Positions 33,287 through 41,819 of a DNA stretch of 64,000 bases are shown piece after piece. The stretch is from JAHFTW01 sp041659985 (lineage in GTDB: Archaea > Thermoplasmatota > E2 > JACPAO01 > JAHFTW01). Positions within the stretch are counted from its first letter, which is position 1, and each line of letters starts with the position of its first letter. The notes below the pieces were generated by a model. The model ran no database searches. It had not been told where the DNA came from and was given only the letters and a program-made list of their open reading frames with translations. The translations under genes and the position numbers were made by a program. The stretch lies in assembly GCA_041659985.1 (NCBI GenBank), contig JBAZXE010000003.1, positions 4,470 through 68,469 on the forward strand. The letters run 5' to 3'.

Positions 33287-34579
33287 GTGATCGAGTGGTC
33301 GCACCTGGACACCTCGTTCGGCGCGCTCATCCGCTCGGGAGTGGGCATCCTCTCGGTGGTGCTTGGCTCCTTCGTGCTCGCGGCCAAGCCCCGGCTCCGG
33401 CCTAACATGCTGCTCGGCGTGTTCCTCGTGCTAGACGGCCTGACCTACGCCATCTACGCCTTGGCCGGCGGCTTCTCCGACTTCCCGCACAAGGAGCTCG
33501 TTGTCCCCTCGCACGTGGTCACGACCGTCGTCCAGTTCACGCTTGCTGGCCTGCTCCTGGCCTATGCGGTGTCGTTGCTGCGGCGGGCTGGCGCAAGCGG
33601 GCCGACCTGGGCCTTCGCCATCACCGTCTTCCTGTTGTGGGCGACCGGCAATCCGGTCGTCTTCTTCCTCTTCGACATGCGGCCCCCCGTCGAGCTGTTC
33701 GGCAGCCCCGAGGGGCAGGTCGCGGGCATGTGGGACTACACGTCGTTCGGGTTCTACATGGGTGGCGTGGCCTTCGCCTGCGTCGCTCTGCTGGCCTCCC
33801 TGCGCCACGACCCCGACCATCCTGCCGCGCGGGCCCGCCTTCTGCTGGCGGGGAACTGGCTGGCGGCCATGCTCACCGCCATGGTCGTCGTCGTCTTGGC
33901 CGCCGCCTCCGACCCTTCGTTTGCCGGCCCGTTCGCCCGCATCTTGGCCGTAGTGGGAGCCGCCCTGGTGCTTGGGGTGGCCCTCGGCCTGCTTCGCCTG
34001 CCGCGCGTGGGGCCGTGGAAGGGATGGTGGCCCGTCAGCGTGCTGCTGGCCGGCTTGGCGGTCGCCGTGGTCGAGATGCTGCTCGTCGCGGGCGATGCGC
34101 CCTCCGACGGAGGGTTCGGGGGCGTGGTCGCGTTGATCGGGGTCGCCGGGGTCGCCTACGCGGTCTTCCGCCTCGACCTCCTCGGCGTGCCGGTCCCGCG
34201 TCCGCGGGCCGGGGTCTTGGCCTCCATCGCGCTGGCGACGCTGTTCATCACCGCCCAGGTCGCGCAGAACTTCCTGAGCGACGAGCTCGGCCTACTGACT
34301 GGTGGCATCGTCGCTGGCGCCGCGGTCTTCGCGGCTTACCCGCTGCAGAAAGCGGCCGAGAAAGCAATGGAGAAGCGGGCAAGCGGTCCGGATGGCCGGC
34401 GGCCGTCGACCGGGGAGGCGGCCTACCGGACGGCCCTTGGCCTGGCCTTGCGCGACCGCCGCCTGAGCTCAGAGGAAGAGCTGGAGTTGGCGCGGTTGGC
34501 GGACCAACTCGGCGTCGGCGCAGTCCGGGCGCTGGAGATTCGCGGCGAGGTTGCCGGGAGGCGCACGCGTGGGGCTTGA
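33287..34579 (+). CDS. Polytopic membrane protein, paralog 1 of 3
   Basis: 430 residues from GTG 33287, 27 bases after a TATA-like box, consistent with a leaderless mRNA. About nine hydrophobic helices fill residues 10-355, ending with FITAQVAQNFLSDELGLLTG and a further helix ending YPLQKAAEKAME. A cytoplasmic helical domain follows (LGLALRDRRLSSEEELELAR, then ADQLGVGAVRALEI). The same plan recurs in the next two genes. No family recognised; a membrane sensor or scaffold is possible. Its TGA lies inside the start of paralog 2, overlapping by 11 bases. Confidence 0.8.
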   Translation: MIEWSHLDTSFGALIRSGVGILSVVLGSFVLAAKPRLRPNMLLGVFLVLDGLTYAIYALAGGFSDFPHKELVVPSHVVTTVVQFTLAGLLLAYAVSLLRRAGASGPTWAFAITVFLLWATGNPVVFFLFDMRPPVELFGSPEGQVAGMWDYTSFGFYMGGVAFACVALLASLRHDPDHPAARARLLLAGNWLAAMLTAMVVVVLAAASDPSFAGPFARILAVVGAALVLGVALGLLRLPRVGPWKGWWPVSVLLAGLAVAVVEMLLVAGDAPSDGGFGGVVALIGVAGVAYAVFRLDLLGVPVPRPRAGVLASIALATLFITAQVAQNFLSDELGLLTGGIVAGAAVFAAYPLQKAAEKAMEKRASGPDGRRPSTGEAAYRTALGLALRDRRLSSEEELELARLADQLGVGAVRALEIRGEVAGRRTRGA

Positions 34580-35870
34580 CCTGTCCGCCGCTGCCCTCAT
34601 CGGCTGCGGCACCGGCCTCATCTTCTGCCTGTTCGGCGCGTTCTTCGTGGCGCACGCCAAGGGCAACCGGTTGAACCTCGCGCTCGGCATCGTCTACATC
34701 TCAAACGGCTTGGCGGGCATGGTGCTCTTCCCGGGCGGCATCTTGCTTCCCGAAGAGGAGTTCACGTTCGCCGTGCCCGTGTATGCCATTGCCCTGGCCT
34801 TCGACCTGGTTTCGCTTGCCGGCATGGTCGCCCTCGCAGTGCAGCAGGCCCGGCGCCTGCCTTCGCCTTCACGGCGCATCGTCGCATGGTTCGCGGCGGG
34901 CTTGGGGCTCGCGCTGGCGGCCGCCCTCGCCATCCTTGCACTGCTTGGATTTCCCTCGGAATACACCGGCACGCGATTGGTCTTGTCCTACGTTGACGGC
35001 GTCACGTTCAGGGCATTCTTGAGCGCGTGCGCCATTGTGGCCCTCGTCGGCTTGGAAAGCATCCGTCGCGGCCTCGAGTGGTCGCGAACCGGCGCGGCAC
35101 TCTTGCTCGCAGTCTTCCCCATGATGCGCAATGCCTCGAGCGATTTGTCGGTCGCGGTCATTGAGTTTGCGCGACAAACCGACGACCTCGCCACTTATGC
35201 ATTCCTCCTGGCGAGCCTGTTGGTCCTTGGGCCAGTTGCCTGGTCCTTGGGGGCCATGGCGGCCCCCAACGGCAAGCACGCGCGAAACTTCCTGCTGCTC
35301 GTGGCCGCCAACATGATCCTGACGGCGTTTCTGCACGCAGCCGTCGGCCCCACACAAAGCGTTCTGCGTGTGGCCGGCATTGTGGCCGTCGCCTCGATGG
35401 CCGCGCCGGCCTACGCGGTGGTGCGCCTTGACCTCCTGCAGACTCGCCTGCCGCGACCCACCATCCGGGCGGGCACACTCGCCTCCATCGGGCTCGGAGC
35501 CCTCTTCATCACCGCTCAGGTCGCGCAGAACTTCCTCAGCGACGAGCTCGGCCTCTTGACTGGAGGCATCGTGGCTGGCGCCGCGGTGTTCGCGGCCTAT
35601 CCCTTGCAGAAGGCGGCCGAGCGGGCGATGGAGGGCCGCGGGCGGGGCGACCCGGCCAAGGCCGAATCGGCGGACAAGTATCGCCGCCTCGTCGAGACCG
35701 CCTGGCGTGATGGGCGCCTCGGGGCCAACGAGCGCCTGCTCTTGGCCGAGGCCCGGCGCCAACTGGGGCTCGATGCCGAGACCGCTTCAAGCATTGACGA
35801 AGGGGTCGCGCGAAAACATGCGGCACGCCCCCAACCACGACGGGGCCGTTCGGTCGGCGGGGCCAAATAG
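34569..35870 (+). CDS. Polytopic membrane protein, paralog 2 of 3
   Basis: 433 residues from GTG 34569, which overlaps paralog 1 by 11 bases. About nine TM helices precede the shared segment FITAQVAQNFLSDELGLLTG and YPLQKAAERAME. Nucleotide identity to paralog 1 over this part (35505-35632 against 34244-34371) is nearly 90 percent, much above the rest of the gene. The C-terminal domain (AWRDGRLGANERLLLAEA) ends RRQLGLDAETASSIDEG, a sequence also found at the C-terminus of paralog 3. Function unknown. Confidence 0.8.
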   Translation: MGLDLSAAALIGCGTGLIFCLFGAFFVAHAKGNRLNLALGIVYISNGLAGMVLFPGGILLPEEEFTFAVPVYAIALAFDLVSLAGMVALAVQQARRLPSPSRRIVAWFAAGLGLALAAALAILALLGFPSEYTGTRLVLSYVDGVTFRAFLSACAIVALVGLESIRRGLEWSRTGAALLLAVFPMMRNASSDLSVAVIEFARQTDDLATYAFLLASLLVLGPVAWSLGAMAAPNGKHARNFLLLVAANMILTAFLHAAVGPTQSVLRVAGIVAVASMAAPAYAVVRLDLLQTRLPRPTIRAGTLASIGLGALFITAQVAQNFLSDELGLLTGGIVAGAAVFAAYPLQKAAERAMEGRGRGDPAKAESADKYRRLVETAWRDGRLGANERLLLAEARRQLGLDAETASSIDEGVARKHAARPQPRRGRSVGGAK

Positions 35871-35920
35871 CCGCTGCGGAATCGAACAAGCCGTGGCGGC
35901 GGCCTGTGGGGGATTGAGCG

Positions 35921-37264
35921 ATGGACATTGAGTACGCCGCCATCGTCCGGGCCAGCGTCGGCGTCCTGTACGCCCTTCTAGGATTGTTCTTGATCGTTCG
36001 GGCGCCGCGGTCCAAGACGATGGCCGTTTGGGGCGCCGTCTACTTCATCACGGGCAGCATGCGCATTCACGGGAATCTCCTCGTAATCCTGTCCGATAAA
36101 ACTCTCTTGTCCACTCTGGACATCCTCATCAGCGTCCTGTTTGACCTCGTCCTCTTGGCACTGCTTGTGGCTCTATTGGTCTTCGCCGCACGACCGCTTC
36201 CTCGCACGTCGGTCCGCGCCGTCCGCGCCGTCTTTCTGAGCGGATTCGCCATCGCCCTGGCGTACGTCATCTTCGATTCCGGCCCATTCCGCGAGATTCC
36301 GGTACGCCAGATGGCGTTGATCGCCAATAAGGCCGTGGACACTTCGGTGGTCTTCGCAGCAGGGGCGCTCTGGATTGCAATCCTGGAAGGCTTGAGGCGA
36401 CAGTCGATGCCGAAGGCAAAATCCTGGCTTCTGGCTGCGTTTCCCATCGTGGGAACCATCGTCGGAGGGAACGTGGCCAGCCAGATGGACTGGCTGTTCC
36501 CCGAGTTCGTTGTGTTCATCACGGACCTGCCGCCCATCGCGGCGCTTGACGCGTTGACCGCAGTCGTTGCCCTCGTTCCATTGGCCTGGTGCTATGCATT
36601 GTTGGGAGGCCCGAATGGCCGGTTCGTCTGCAACCTGTTGCTGGGCATCTTCGTGTGGATTGCCTTTTCTCTGGCCTACGTGAGGACTGCACCGGAATTC
36701 GACGGGTTCTTCGGGACGGCGCCAGGAATCCTGCGGGTCATTGCCTTGGCTACCATTGGGTACGCCATCGTGGCACGTGATTTCTTGCCGACGGCCCTAC
36801 GTCTTCCGACTGCCCGACGCGGGACGCTGGCGGGAGTCGCCCTGGCAAGCCTGATTATCACGGCACAAATCGCGCAGAATTTCCTCGGGGCAAAGTATGG
36901 CATCTACGTGGGTGGCCTCGTTGCCGGCGGCGTCCTAGTGGCCGCATTCCCGCTGCAACGACGACTCGAGCGCGTCGCGGGAAGTCGCAATCGGAACGAA
37001 GCCGATTCGGAACGTTCGTTCGTCCAGGCCGCCCGAATCGCCCTGCGCGACCGGGTTCTGACCACGCAGGAGGGACTCGACCTACTGGACTTGGCGTTCC
37101 AACTGGGCATACCCCCGCGCCGGGCTACGGCACTAATCGACCAGGAACGCTCCTCCCAGCAAGGCGGTCGCCGCCAGTTGGGGCTCGACGCTGAGACGAC
37201 TGTTGTCATCGACGAAGGGGAAGCGGGGCGCCACGTTTCGTCTTCCAGGAAAAAGCCCGCATGA
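35921..37264 (+). CDS. Polytopic membrane protein, paralog 3 of 3
   Basis: 447 residues. About nine TM helices lead to IITAQIAQNFLGAKYGIYVG and FPLQRRLERV. The cytoplasmic domain has ARIALRDRVLTTQEGLDLLD and AFQLGIPPRRATALID, then an extra stretch RRQLGLDAETTVVIDEG copied from the end of paralog 2. The gene is lower in GC than its two neighbours. Its start ATG is preceded by GGGGGATT, and the 14-mer GGGCCAAATAGCCG stands about 50 bases upstream. Its TGA is overlapped by the ATG of the ACT-domain gene. Confidence 0.8.
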   Translation: MDIEYAAIVRASVGVLYALLGLFLIVRAPRSKTMAVWGAVYFITGSMRIHGNLLVILSDKTLLSTLDILISVLFDLVLLALLVALLVFAARPLPRTSVRAVRAVFLSGFAIALAYVIFDSGPFREIPVRQMALIANKAVDTSVVFAAGALWIAILEGLRRQSMPKAKSWLLAAFPIVGTIVGGNVASQMDWLFPEFVVFITDLPPIAALDALTAVVALVPLAWCYALLGGPNGRFVCNLLLGIFVWIAFSLAYVRTAPEFDGFFGTAPGILRVIALATIGYAIVARDFLPTALRLPTARRGTLAGVALASLIITAQIAQNFLGAKYGIYVGGLVAGGVLVAAFPLQRRLERVAGSRNRNEADSERSFVQAARIALRDRVLTTQEGLDLLDLAFQLGIPPRRATALIDQERSSQQGGRRQLGLDAETTVVIDEGEAGRHVSSSRKKPA

Positions 37265-37647
37265 CCTCCAACCGGTTCCCGCTCACCCTTCTGCCGGGCA
37301 ATATCGCCGTCTGTCGTCTCGCGCCCGATTCGGAAGTGCCCGACTGGTCGAGCGAGGGGCCGTTCTCGTGCGTGATGCGGACGCCCGACGAACTCTCGAT
37401 CGTCTGCGCCGAGGCCGCCGTCCCCGCAGGGATCCAGGCTGAACGTGGGTTCCGCGCGCTCAAGCTCGAAGGCCCGGTTCCGTTCACGACGATCGGCGTC
37501 GTGAGCGGCATGACCAAGCCGCTGGCCGAGGCCGGCATCAGCGTGTTCATCCTCTCCACCTACGACACGGATTACCTCCTGGTCAAGGCGACCGCCCTCG
37601 ACCGGGCGGCGAAGGTTCTGGGGCGCGCGGGATTCTCAGTCGCCTGA
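37261..37647 (+). CDS. ACT domain protein
   Basis: 128 residues. The C-terminal half (TTIGVVSGMTKPLAEAGISV, FILSTYDTDYLLVK) is an ACT-like ligand-binding fold of the COG3603 type, preceded by a similar half-domain (PFSCVMRTPDELSIVC). Such proteins bind amino acids and regulate metabolism. The ATG overlaps the stop of paralog 3, suggesting it is made with the membrane proteins. It could confer amino-acid sensing to the cluster, but this is speculative. An amino-acid permease gene follows 64 bases later. Confidence 0.85.
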   Translation: MTSNRFPLTLLPGNIAVCRLAPDSEVPDWSSEGPFSCVMRTPDELSIVCAEAAVPAGIQAERGFRALKLEGPVPFTTIGVVSGMTKPLAEAGISVFILSTYDTDYLLVKATALDRAAKVLGRAGFSVA

Positions 37648-37711
37648 CCGCCCGCCGCCACTCCGATAGCGAACCAAACCCCTTTGACCCCCCGTCGGCG
37701 TCGCCGTCGCA

Positions 37712-39241
37712 ATGGGCGGGCCGATCAAGTTCAAGCAGAACCTCCGGTTGTTCGAGGCCATCACCATCATCGTCGGCTCGATGATTGGATCCGGCATCTT
37801 GCTTCTGCCCGCCGACATGGCTGAGCTCATGCCAAGCCCCGGCCTCATTCTGCTCGTGTTCGGGGCCGGCGCGGTGCTGACCATCGTCGGAGCCCTGACC
37901 TTCGCCGAGCTGTCGGCCATGTTCCCCCGCGCCGGCGGCCAGTACCATTTCCTCAAGGAGGGCCTGGGCCGCTTCTACGGCTACCTCTTCGGCTGGACGC
38001 AGTTCTGGGTCATCCAGACCGGCATCGTGGCCGGCGTCGCCGTCGCCGTGACGCGCTTCACCAAGTTCTTCGTCGAACGCAACGGCGGCCACCTCGGCGG
38101 CCATTCCGTCCGCTTGACCGAGCTGGTGGACGTCGGCCCCTGCGTGCAGGAAAGCCTCGCCGGCGAGTGCACGAAGCGGCTCATCCACCTCGACCCGTTC
38201 ACCATCCCCGCCTGGGGCGACGCCTTCGTCGCCATCGCGGCAATCCTCCTCCTGATGGGGCTCAACATGCTGAGCACCCGCTTCGGCGGCATCGTTCAGA
38301 ACATCAGCACCGTCGCCAAGGTCCTTGGCCTGGTGAGCCTGGTTGCCATCATCTTCATCGGCGGCTCCCTCGTCGACGGCGGCTACGAGGCCACGGGCGG
38401 CGGTTTGGCGCCGGAGGGCATGGGCGCCGGAGCCCTTGTCGTCGCCTTCGGCGGCGCCCTCGCGCTCAGCCTCTTCGCCTACGACGGTTGGCCGCAGGCC
38501 ACCTACGTCGCCGGTGAGGTGCGCAACGCCAAGCGCAACCTTCCCCTGGCGCTCATTATCGGCCCGCTCATCACCGCGGTCGTCTACATCGCCCTCACGG
38601 CGGCGTACTTCTACGTCATTCCGATTGATGAGGCGGTCCGGCTCGGCATCAACGACGAGCGCATCGCGCCCGTCGCAGCGGGCAAGGTCTGGGACTACGG
38701 CCCGGTCTACATCAGCGCCGTCGCCCTCGTCTCGGTCTTCGGCACGGTCAACGGCTTCTTGCTTACCGCACCGCGCATCTTCTACGCCTTGAGCCACGAC
38801 GGCGCCTTGCTGCCCAGCATGGGCAAGATCAGCAGTCGCGGCACTCCGGCGTGGGCCATCTACTTCACCGCTTTGTGGGCCAGCCTCCTCGTGTTGTCGG
38901 GCGGGTACCAGCAACTGGTGACCATGGTCGTCTTCGGGATCTTCCTGTTCTACATCCCGACGGCGATTGCCCACATGCGCATGCGCAAGACGCACGCCCA
39001 CGTCGAACGGCCGTTCAAGACCCCGCTCTACCCACTGGTCCCCATCCTGTTCATGCTGGCCAGCGTGTTCATCGTCGGCATCATCCTCGTGGGTTCGCTG
39101 CTGCAGGGACTCATCGCCTTGGTCCTCATCGCCGCCGGCATCCCGGTCTATTTCGCGCAGCGACCGCGCATGATCCGCGTCGAGGCCGAACGCCAGGCCG
39201 AGGCCACGCCACCGGCCGAACCGGACCCGGCCGTCACATAG
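37712..39241 (+). CDS. APC superfamily amino acid permease
   Basis: 509 residues with about twelve TM helices. The first helix carries the substrate-binding GSMIGSGILLLP motif (about 22-33), typical of the APC family, and a later segment AYDGWPQATYVAGEVRNAKR matches TM6 and the following loop of LAT/APC transporters. It likely imports or exchanges amino acids. An external loop with two Cys (DVGPCVQESLAGECTK) may form a disulfide. The C-terminal tail is proline- and Glu-rich. It is convergent with a response regulator gene. Confidence 0.9.
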   Translation: MGGPIKFKQNLRLFEAITIIVGSMIGSGILLLPADMAELMPSPGLILLVFGAGAVLTIVGALTFAELSAMFPRAGGQYHFLKEGLGRFYGYLFGWTQFWVIQTGIVAGVAVAVTRFTKFFVERNGGHLGGHSVRLTELVDVGPCVQESLAGECTKRLIHLDPFTIPAWGDAFVAIAAILLLMGLNMLSTRFGGIVQNISTVAKVLGLVSLVAIIFIGGSLVDGGYEATGGGLAPEGMGAGALVVAFGGALALSLFAYDGWPQATYVAGEVRNAKRNLPLALIIGPLITAVVYIALTAAYFYVIPIDEAVRLGINDERIAPVAAGKVWDYGPVYISAVALVSVFGTVNGFLLTAPRIFYALSHDGALLPSMGKISSRGTPAWAIYFTALWASLLVLSGGYQQLVTMVVFGIFLFYIPTAIAHMRMRKTHAHVERPFKTPLYPLVPILFMLASVFIVGIILVGSLLQGLIALVLIAAGIPVYFAQRPRMIRVEAERQAEATPPAEPDPAVT

Positions 39242-39252
39242 TCACGCAATGA

Positions 39253-39684
39253 CTACCGCGTCGCTTTCTTGCCAGGTTTGGCCCGCTTCCTGGTGGAGCG
39301 CGCCAAGACGCAGATGCGCTCGACGGCGGCCGTGAAGTCGTCGTAGTGGAACGGCTTCTGGATGTAGTCCAGCACACCCAGTCCCTCGCAGGTGGCGACG
39401 GCGGCTTCCTCGCGAGCGGTGCTGAAGACGACGACTGGCAGGCCCCGGGTCGGTTCGTCCTCGCGCAGACGGCGCAGGGTCTCGAGGCCGTCCAACACAG
39501 GCATGTTGAGGTCGAGGACGACGAGGTCCGGGCGCGTGACCTGGAGGGCGGCCAGCGCCGCTTCACCGTCGCCGACGAACTCGATGGCGGGCGGTGCGGC
39601 AATCTGGCTCAGCGCGTGATGGATGAGCACTTGGTCATCCACGCCGTCCTCGGCCCACAGGATGCTGGCCACTCGGGTCGGCAC
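39253..39684 (-). CDS. Single-domain response regulator
   Basis: 143 residues from GTG 39684, preceded by AAGGGGT. Receiver features: acidic pair AEDGVDD near residue 12, phospho-acceptor Asp in LVVLDLNMPVLDG, Thr in VVFSTAREE and Lys in YIQKPFH. The sequence resembles Rcp1-like receivers with an insert between strand 1 and helix 1. The basic tail (RKRAKPGKKATR) has no output domain. It is the second orphan receiver in the window; no histidine kinase is nearby. Confidence 0.87.
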   Translation of the reverse strand: MPTRVASILWAEDGVDDQVLIHHALSQIAAPPAIEFVGDGEAALAALQVTRPDLVVLDLNMPVLDGLETLRRLREDEPTRGLPVVVFSTAREEAAVATCEGLGVLDYIQKPFHYDDFTAAVERICVLARSTRKRAKPGKKATR

Positions 39685-39824
39685 TACCCCTTCGACGCCG
39701 AAGCCTCTTGATGAAGCTTTCTTGTGGGCACGGCCTTGCCCAGCAGGACCGGGGGAGAGTTGGCTGGTGGGCACGATGTTGCCCCACAACGGTTGTCATG
39801 CTCGGGAGCCGAAGAGGGCCCTGG

Positions 39825-39992
39825 ATGGACGTCAATCCGCGCGAATGCATGTTCTGCCACGGCGACCTGCCCGTTCGCCCGGACGAACCCGTCAACCTGG
39901 CGTTTATGGCCCACATCGAGACCCGTGCGCCATGCCGGTCGGAGTTCGACGTGTGGACCAACCACATGCAGAAGGACTTCACGGGATACTAA
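39825..39992 (+). CDS. Small zinc-finger-like protein
   Basis: 55 residues from ATG 39825, with AGAGGG upstream. It contains CMFCHG (about 8-13) and a third Cys in RAPCRSEF, with His in AHIET and NHMQK that could complete a zinc site. The composition is compact, with no signal or TM. Its stop TAA overlaps the TAG of convergent nob1 by two bases. I recognise no named family. The 140 bases upstream include ACAACGGTTGT, a short palindrome, and no other gene. Confidence 0.6.
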   Translation: MDVNPRECMFCHGDLPVRPDEPVNLAFMAHIETRAPCRSEFDVWTNHMQKDFTGY

Positions 39993-40504
39993 TCGCCGCG
40001 AGTCGGACGGGTGCCGCCTTTCCACGGCCGTGGTTTGACGGGCGAGCCGCACACCGGGCAGTCCTCTGTCTTGGGCATGGCCTCAAACCAGCGCCCACAT
40101 CCGGTGCAGCGCGGCCGGAAGTCAAGGCTTGCCCGGATTCCGTGCTGATTCACTGTTTGTGTTCGGACGCCCAACCGCGCTGCAAGGTCGAGCAGGGTGT
40201 AGTCATCCGTGACCAACGTGGCCTGCGCGCCCAACTCCAACGTCAAGGCCAAGAGGGACCGGTCTGCGGCGCTGAGCCGGGCCAGATTGCCGGCTGTCAC
40301 TCCTGCCGCCTCCACTCGTGACCGGGCCTCGGGTCCGGGGTCGCGCACCTCCAGGCCGATGGACTGCCAATCCTCAAAGCGCCGGGCATCCCGCCCGCCG
40401 GGCGACACCTCGGCCGCCGCCTCGGACGTGGTCGCCCAGCGCGGGCCGCGCGGCGGATCCTTGCCGCCGAGCAGCAACGACGTGTCGAGGACGAGCCACT
40501 GCAC
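39989..40504 (-). CDS. nob1: Endoribonuclease Nob1 (PIN plus zinc ribbon)
   Basis: 171 residues from GTG 40504. The N-terminal PIN domain has the Asp in WLVLDTSLLL (about 7), acidic residues mid-domain and VTDDYTLLDLAARLG (about 106-120). The C-terminal zinc ribbon reads CTGCGRWFE and CPVCGSP. In archaea and eukaryotes Nob1 makes the mature 3' end of small-subunit rRNA. The stop overlaps the small zinc-finger gene by two bases. It is a strong archaeal marker. Confidence 0.9.
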   Translation of the reverse strand: MQWLVLDTSLLLGGKDPPRGPRWATTSEAAAEVSPGGRDARRFEDWQSIGLEVRDPGPEARSRVEAAGVTAGNLARLSAADRSLLALTLELGAQATLVTDDYTLLDLAARLGVRTQTVNQHGIRASLDFRPRCTGCGRWFEAMPKTEDCPVCGSPVKPRPWKGGTRPTRGD

Positions 40505-40585
40505 GTCCGGGCAAGGGGCCGTCGCGCGCTTCAGGATGTCGCAGCGCTGCGGCAGGGCCAAGAGCGCCGGGCCGGTCCGGGGGCC

Positions 40586-41299
40586 GTGGACGGGACGGCC
40601 CTCGGCATTCTCCTTGGTTTGGCGTTCCTGCCGCCCCTGCTGTTCATGCTTTGGGTGCGGAACCACGAGAAGACCCAACCTGAGCCATTGGGCGCGGTGT
40701 TCGGTTTGTTCGTCTACGGCGGGTCCCTGGGGGTGGGCATCGCCCTTGCCTTGTCTTTGCTGCTCGACTACGGCATCGGCGTCGAGTTGGGCGGACTGGC
40801 CCTCGTCGGCGTGGTCGTCGTCGCGCCGCTTGTGGAGGAGTTTGCCAAAGGACTCGGGCTCGGCCTGGTACGGACCCGGGTGCGCGAACTTGAGGACGGC
40901 ATCGTGTACGGCGCCGCCATCGGCCTAGGCTTCGGCGCAACGGAGAACCTGCTCTACGGGTTCCAAGCCCTGGGTGACGGTGGCATCGAGCATGCGGCGG
41001 TCACCATCGCGTTCCGCGTCGTCTCGAGCGTGCTGTTGCATGCCGGGTCGTCGGCGCTCCTGGGTTACGGCTACGGCCTCATGCGTTTGCGGCGCAAAGG
41101 GCTGGCGATGCTGCTGCCCTACTATTTGCTCGCGGTCCTTCAGCACGCGCTATACAACTTCCTCGTCGGTCCGCAGTACCTCTGGGGCTTCGCGGCCGCC
41201 GTCGTCATGGTTCTCGTCGTCACCGGCTCCCTGCGCCGGCAGATTCGCCGCTTGGACGCCCGTCCGGCCGATGCCTGGGAACCCGTGAATCGGCAGTAG
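40586..41299 (+). CDS. PrsW-family intramembrane metalloprotease
   Basis: 237 residues from GTG 40586. About seven TM helices carry the PrsW motifs: APLVEEFAKGLGL (EExxK, about 73-85), GFGATENLLYG and the late His in LLHAGSSALLGY and VLQHALYN. These are site-2-type membrane proteases, some of which cleave anti-sigma factors in bacteria; the archaeal substrate is unknown. It diverges from nob1 with 81 bases between. Its last residues (DAWEPVNRQ) are polar. Confidence 0.87.
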   Translation: MDGTALGILLGLAFLPPLLFMLWVRNHEKTQPEPLGAVFGLFVYGGSLGVGIALALSLLLDYGIGVELGGLALVGVVVVAPLVEEFAKGLGLGLVRTRVRELEDGIVYGAAIGLGFGATENLLYGFQALGDGGIEHAAVTIAFRVVSSVLLHAGSSALLGYGYGLMRLRRKGLAMLLPYYLLAVLQHALYNFLVGPQYLWGFAAAVVMVLVVTGSLRRQIRRLDARPADAWEPVNRQ

Positions 41300-41321
41300 C
41301 CAGCGTTCAGTGCTATGGTCC

Positions 41322-41326
41322 TATAA
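41322..41326 (+). promoter_or_regulatory. TATA box
   Basis: TATAA is centred 28 bases before ATG 41352, predicting a leaderless transcript for the small membrane protein. Confidence 0.65.
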
Positions 41327-41351
41327 CGCGCTGACATGTACCGACTGGTAG

Positions 41352-41657
41352 ATGGCGCGCTGGGCGTGGTCACGCATTCTGGTGTGGAGCTTGGCTGTTT
41401 CGAGCTCCCTGCCGGCTTTGGTGCTACAGAGCAAGGTCTACGCGGATCACCCCTACGTTGGAATCCAACGCGATGTTGGCTACCTTTTCCTTTTGCCCGC
41501 TCTTGTTTGCCTCGGTGTGGCAATCCATGACTTCGTCCGGCATCGAGCGCCCCCAACTGCATGCATTCTGCTAGGACTGTTCGGTTTAGCCATGCTCTAC
41601 ATGGCCACAATGAGCTGCCTTTTCGCCGGATGGACGGACGACCGTTGCTTTAGTTGA
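41352..41657 (+). CDS. Small membrane protein, three TM helices
   Basis: 101 residues. Hydrophobic segments lie at about 8-26, 43-60 and 69-90; the loops contain SKVYADHPYVG and RHRAPPT. The end TDDRCFS is polar with one Cys. No family recognised. A consensus TATA box stands 28 bases upstream of the ATG, which supports expression. Base composition is slightly lower in GC than in neighbouring genes. Confidence 0.6.
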   Translation: MARWAWSRILVWSLAVSSSLPALVLQSKVYADHPYVGIQRDVGYLFLLPALVCLGVAIHDFVRHRAPPTACILLGLFGLAMLYMATMSCLFAGWTDDRCFS

Positions 41658-41787
41658 TTGCCGGCCTGCCCGGTTTCCATCTGAATAAAGCGGCCTTGCC
41701 ATCAACGAGTACACAACTGGGTATGGGCCTTGCCAGGCCCGTAGGCATCGCCTCGCTTCGCTCGGGACCCTGAGCGCCGTCCTCGTC

Positions 41788-41802
41788 GGCCTTTTCAAGG
41801 CC
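41788..41802 (+). promoter_or_regulatory. Palindromic promoter element of mdh
   Basis: GGCCTT-TTC-AAGGCC is a perfect inverted repeat centred 25 bases before ATG 41820, at the position of a TATA box. It could be both a promoter and an operator for the mdh gene. Confidence 0.5.
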
Positions 41803-41819
41803 ATCCTTGTCCGCCGTTC

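Noticed and set aside
41690..41775. CGCTTCGCTCG-type sequence before mdh as a terminator
   Set aside because: Short GC-rich self-complementarity is common in this genome and no clear stem could be paired.
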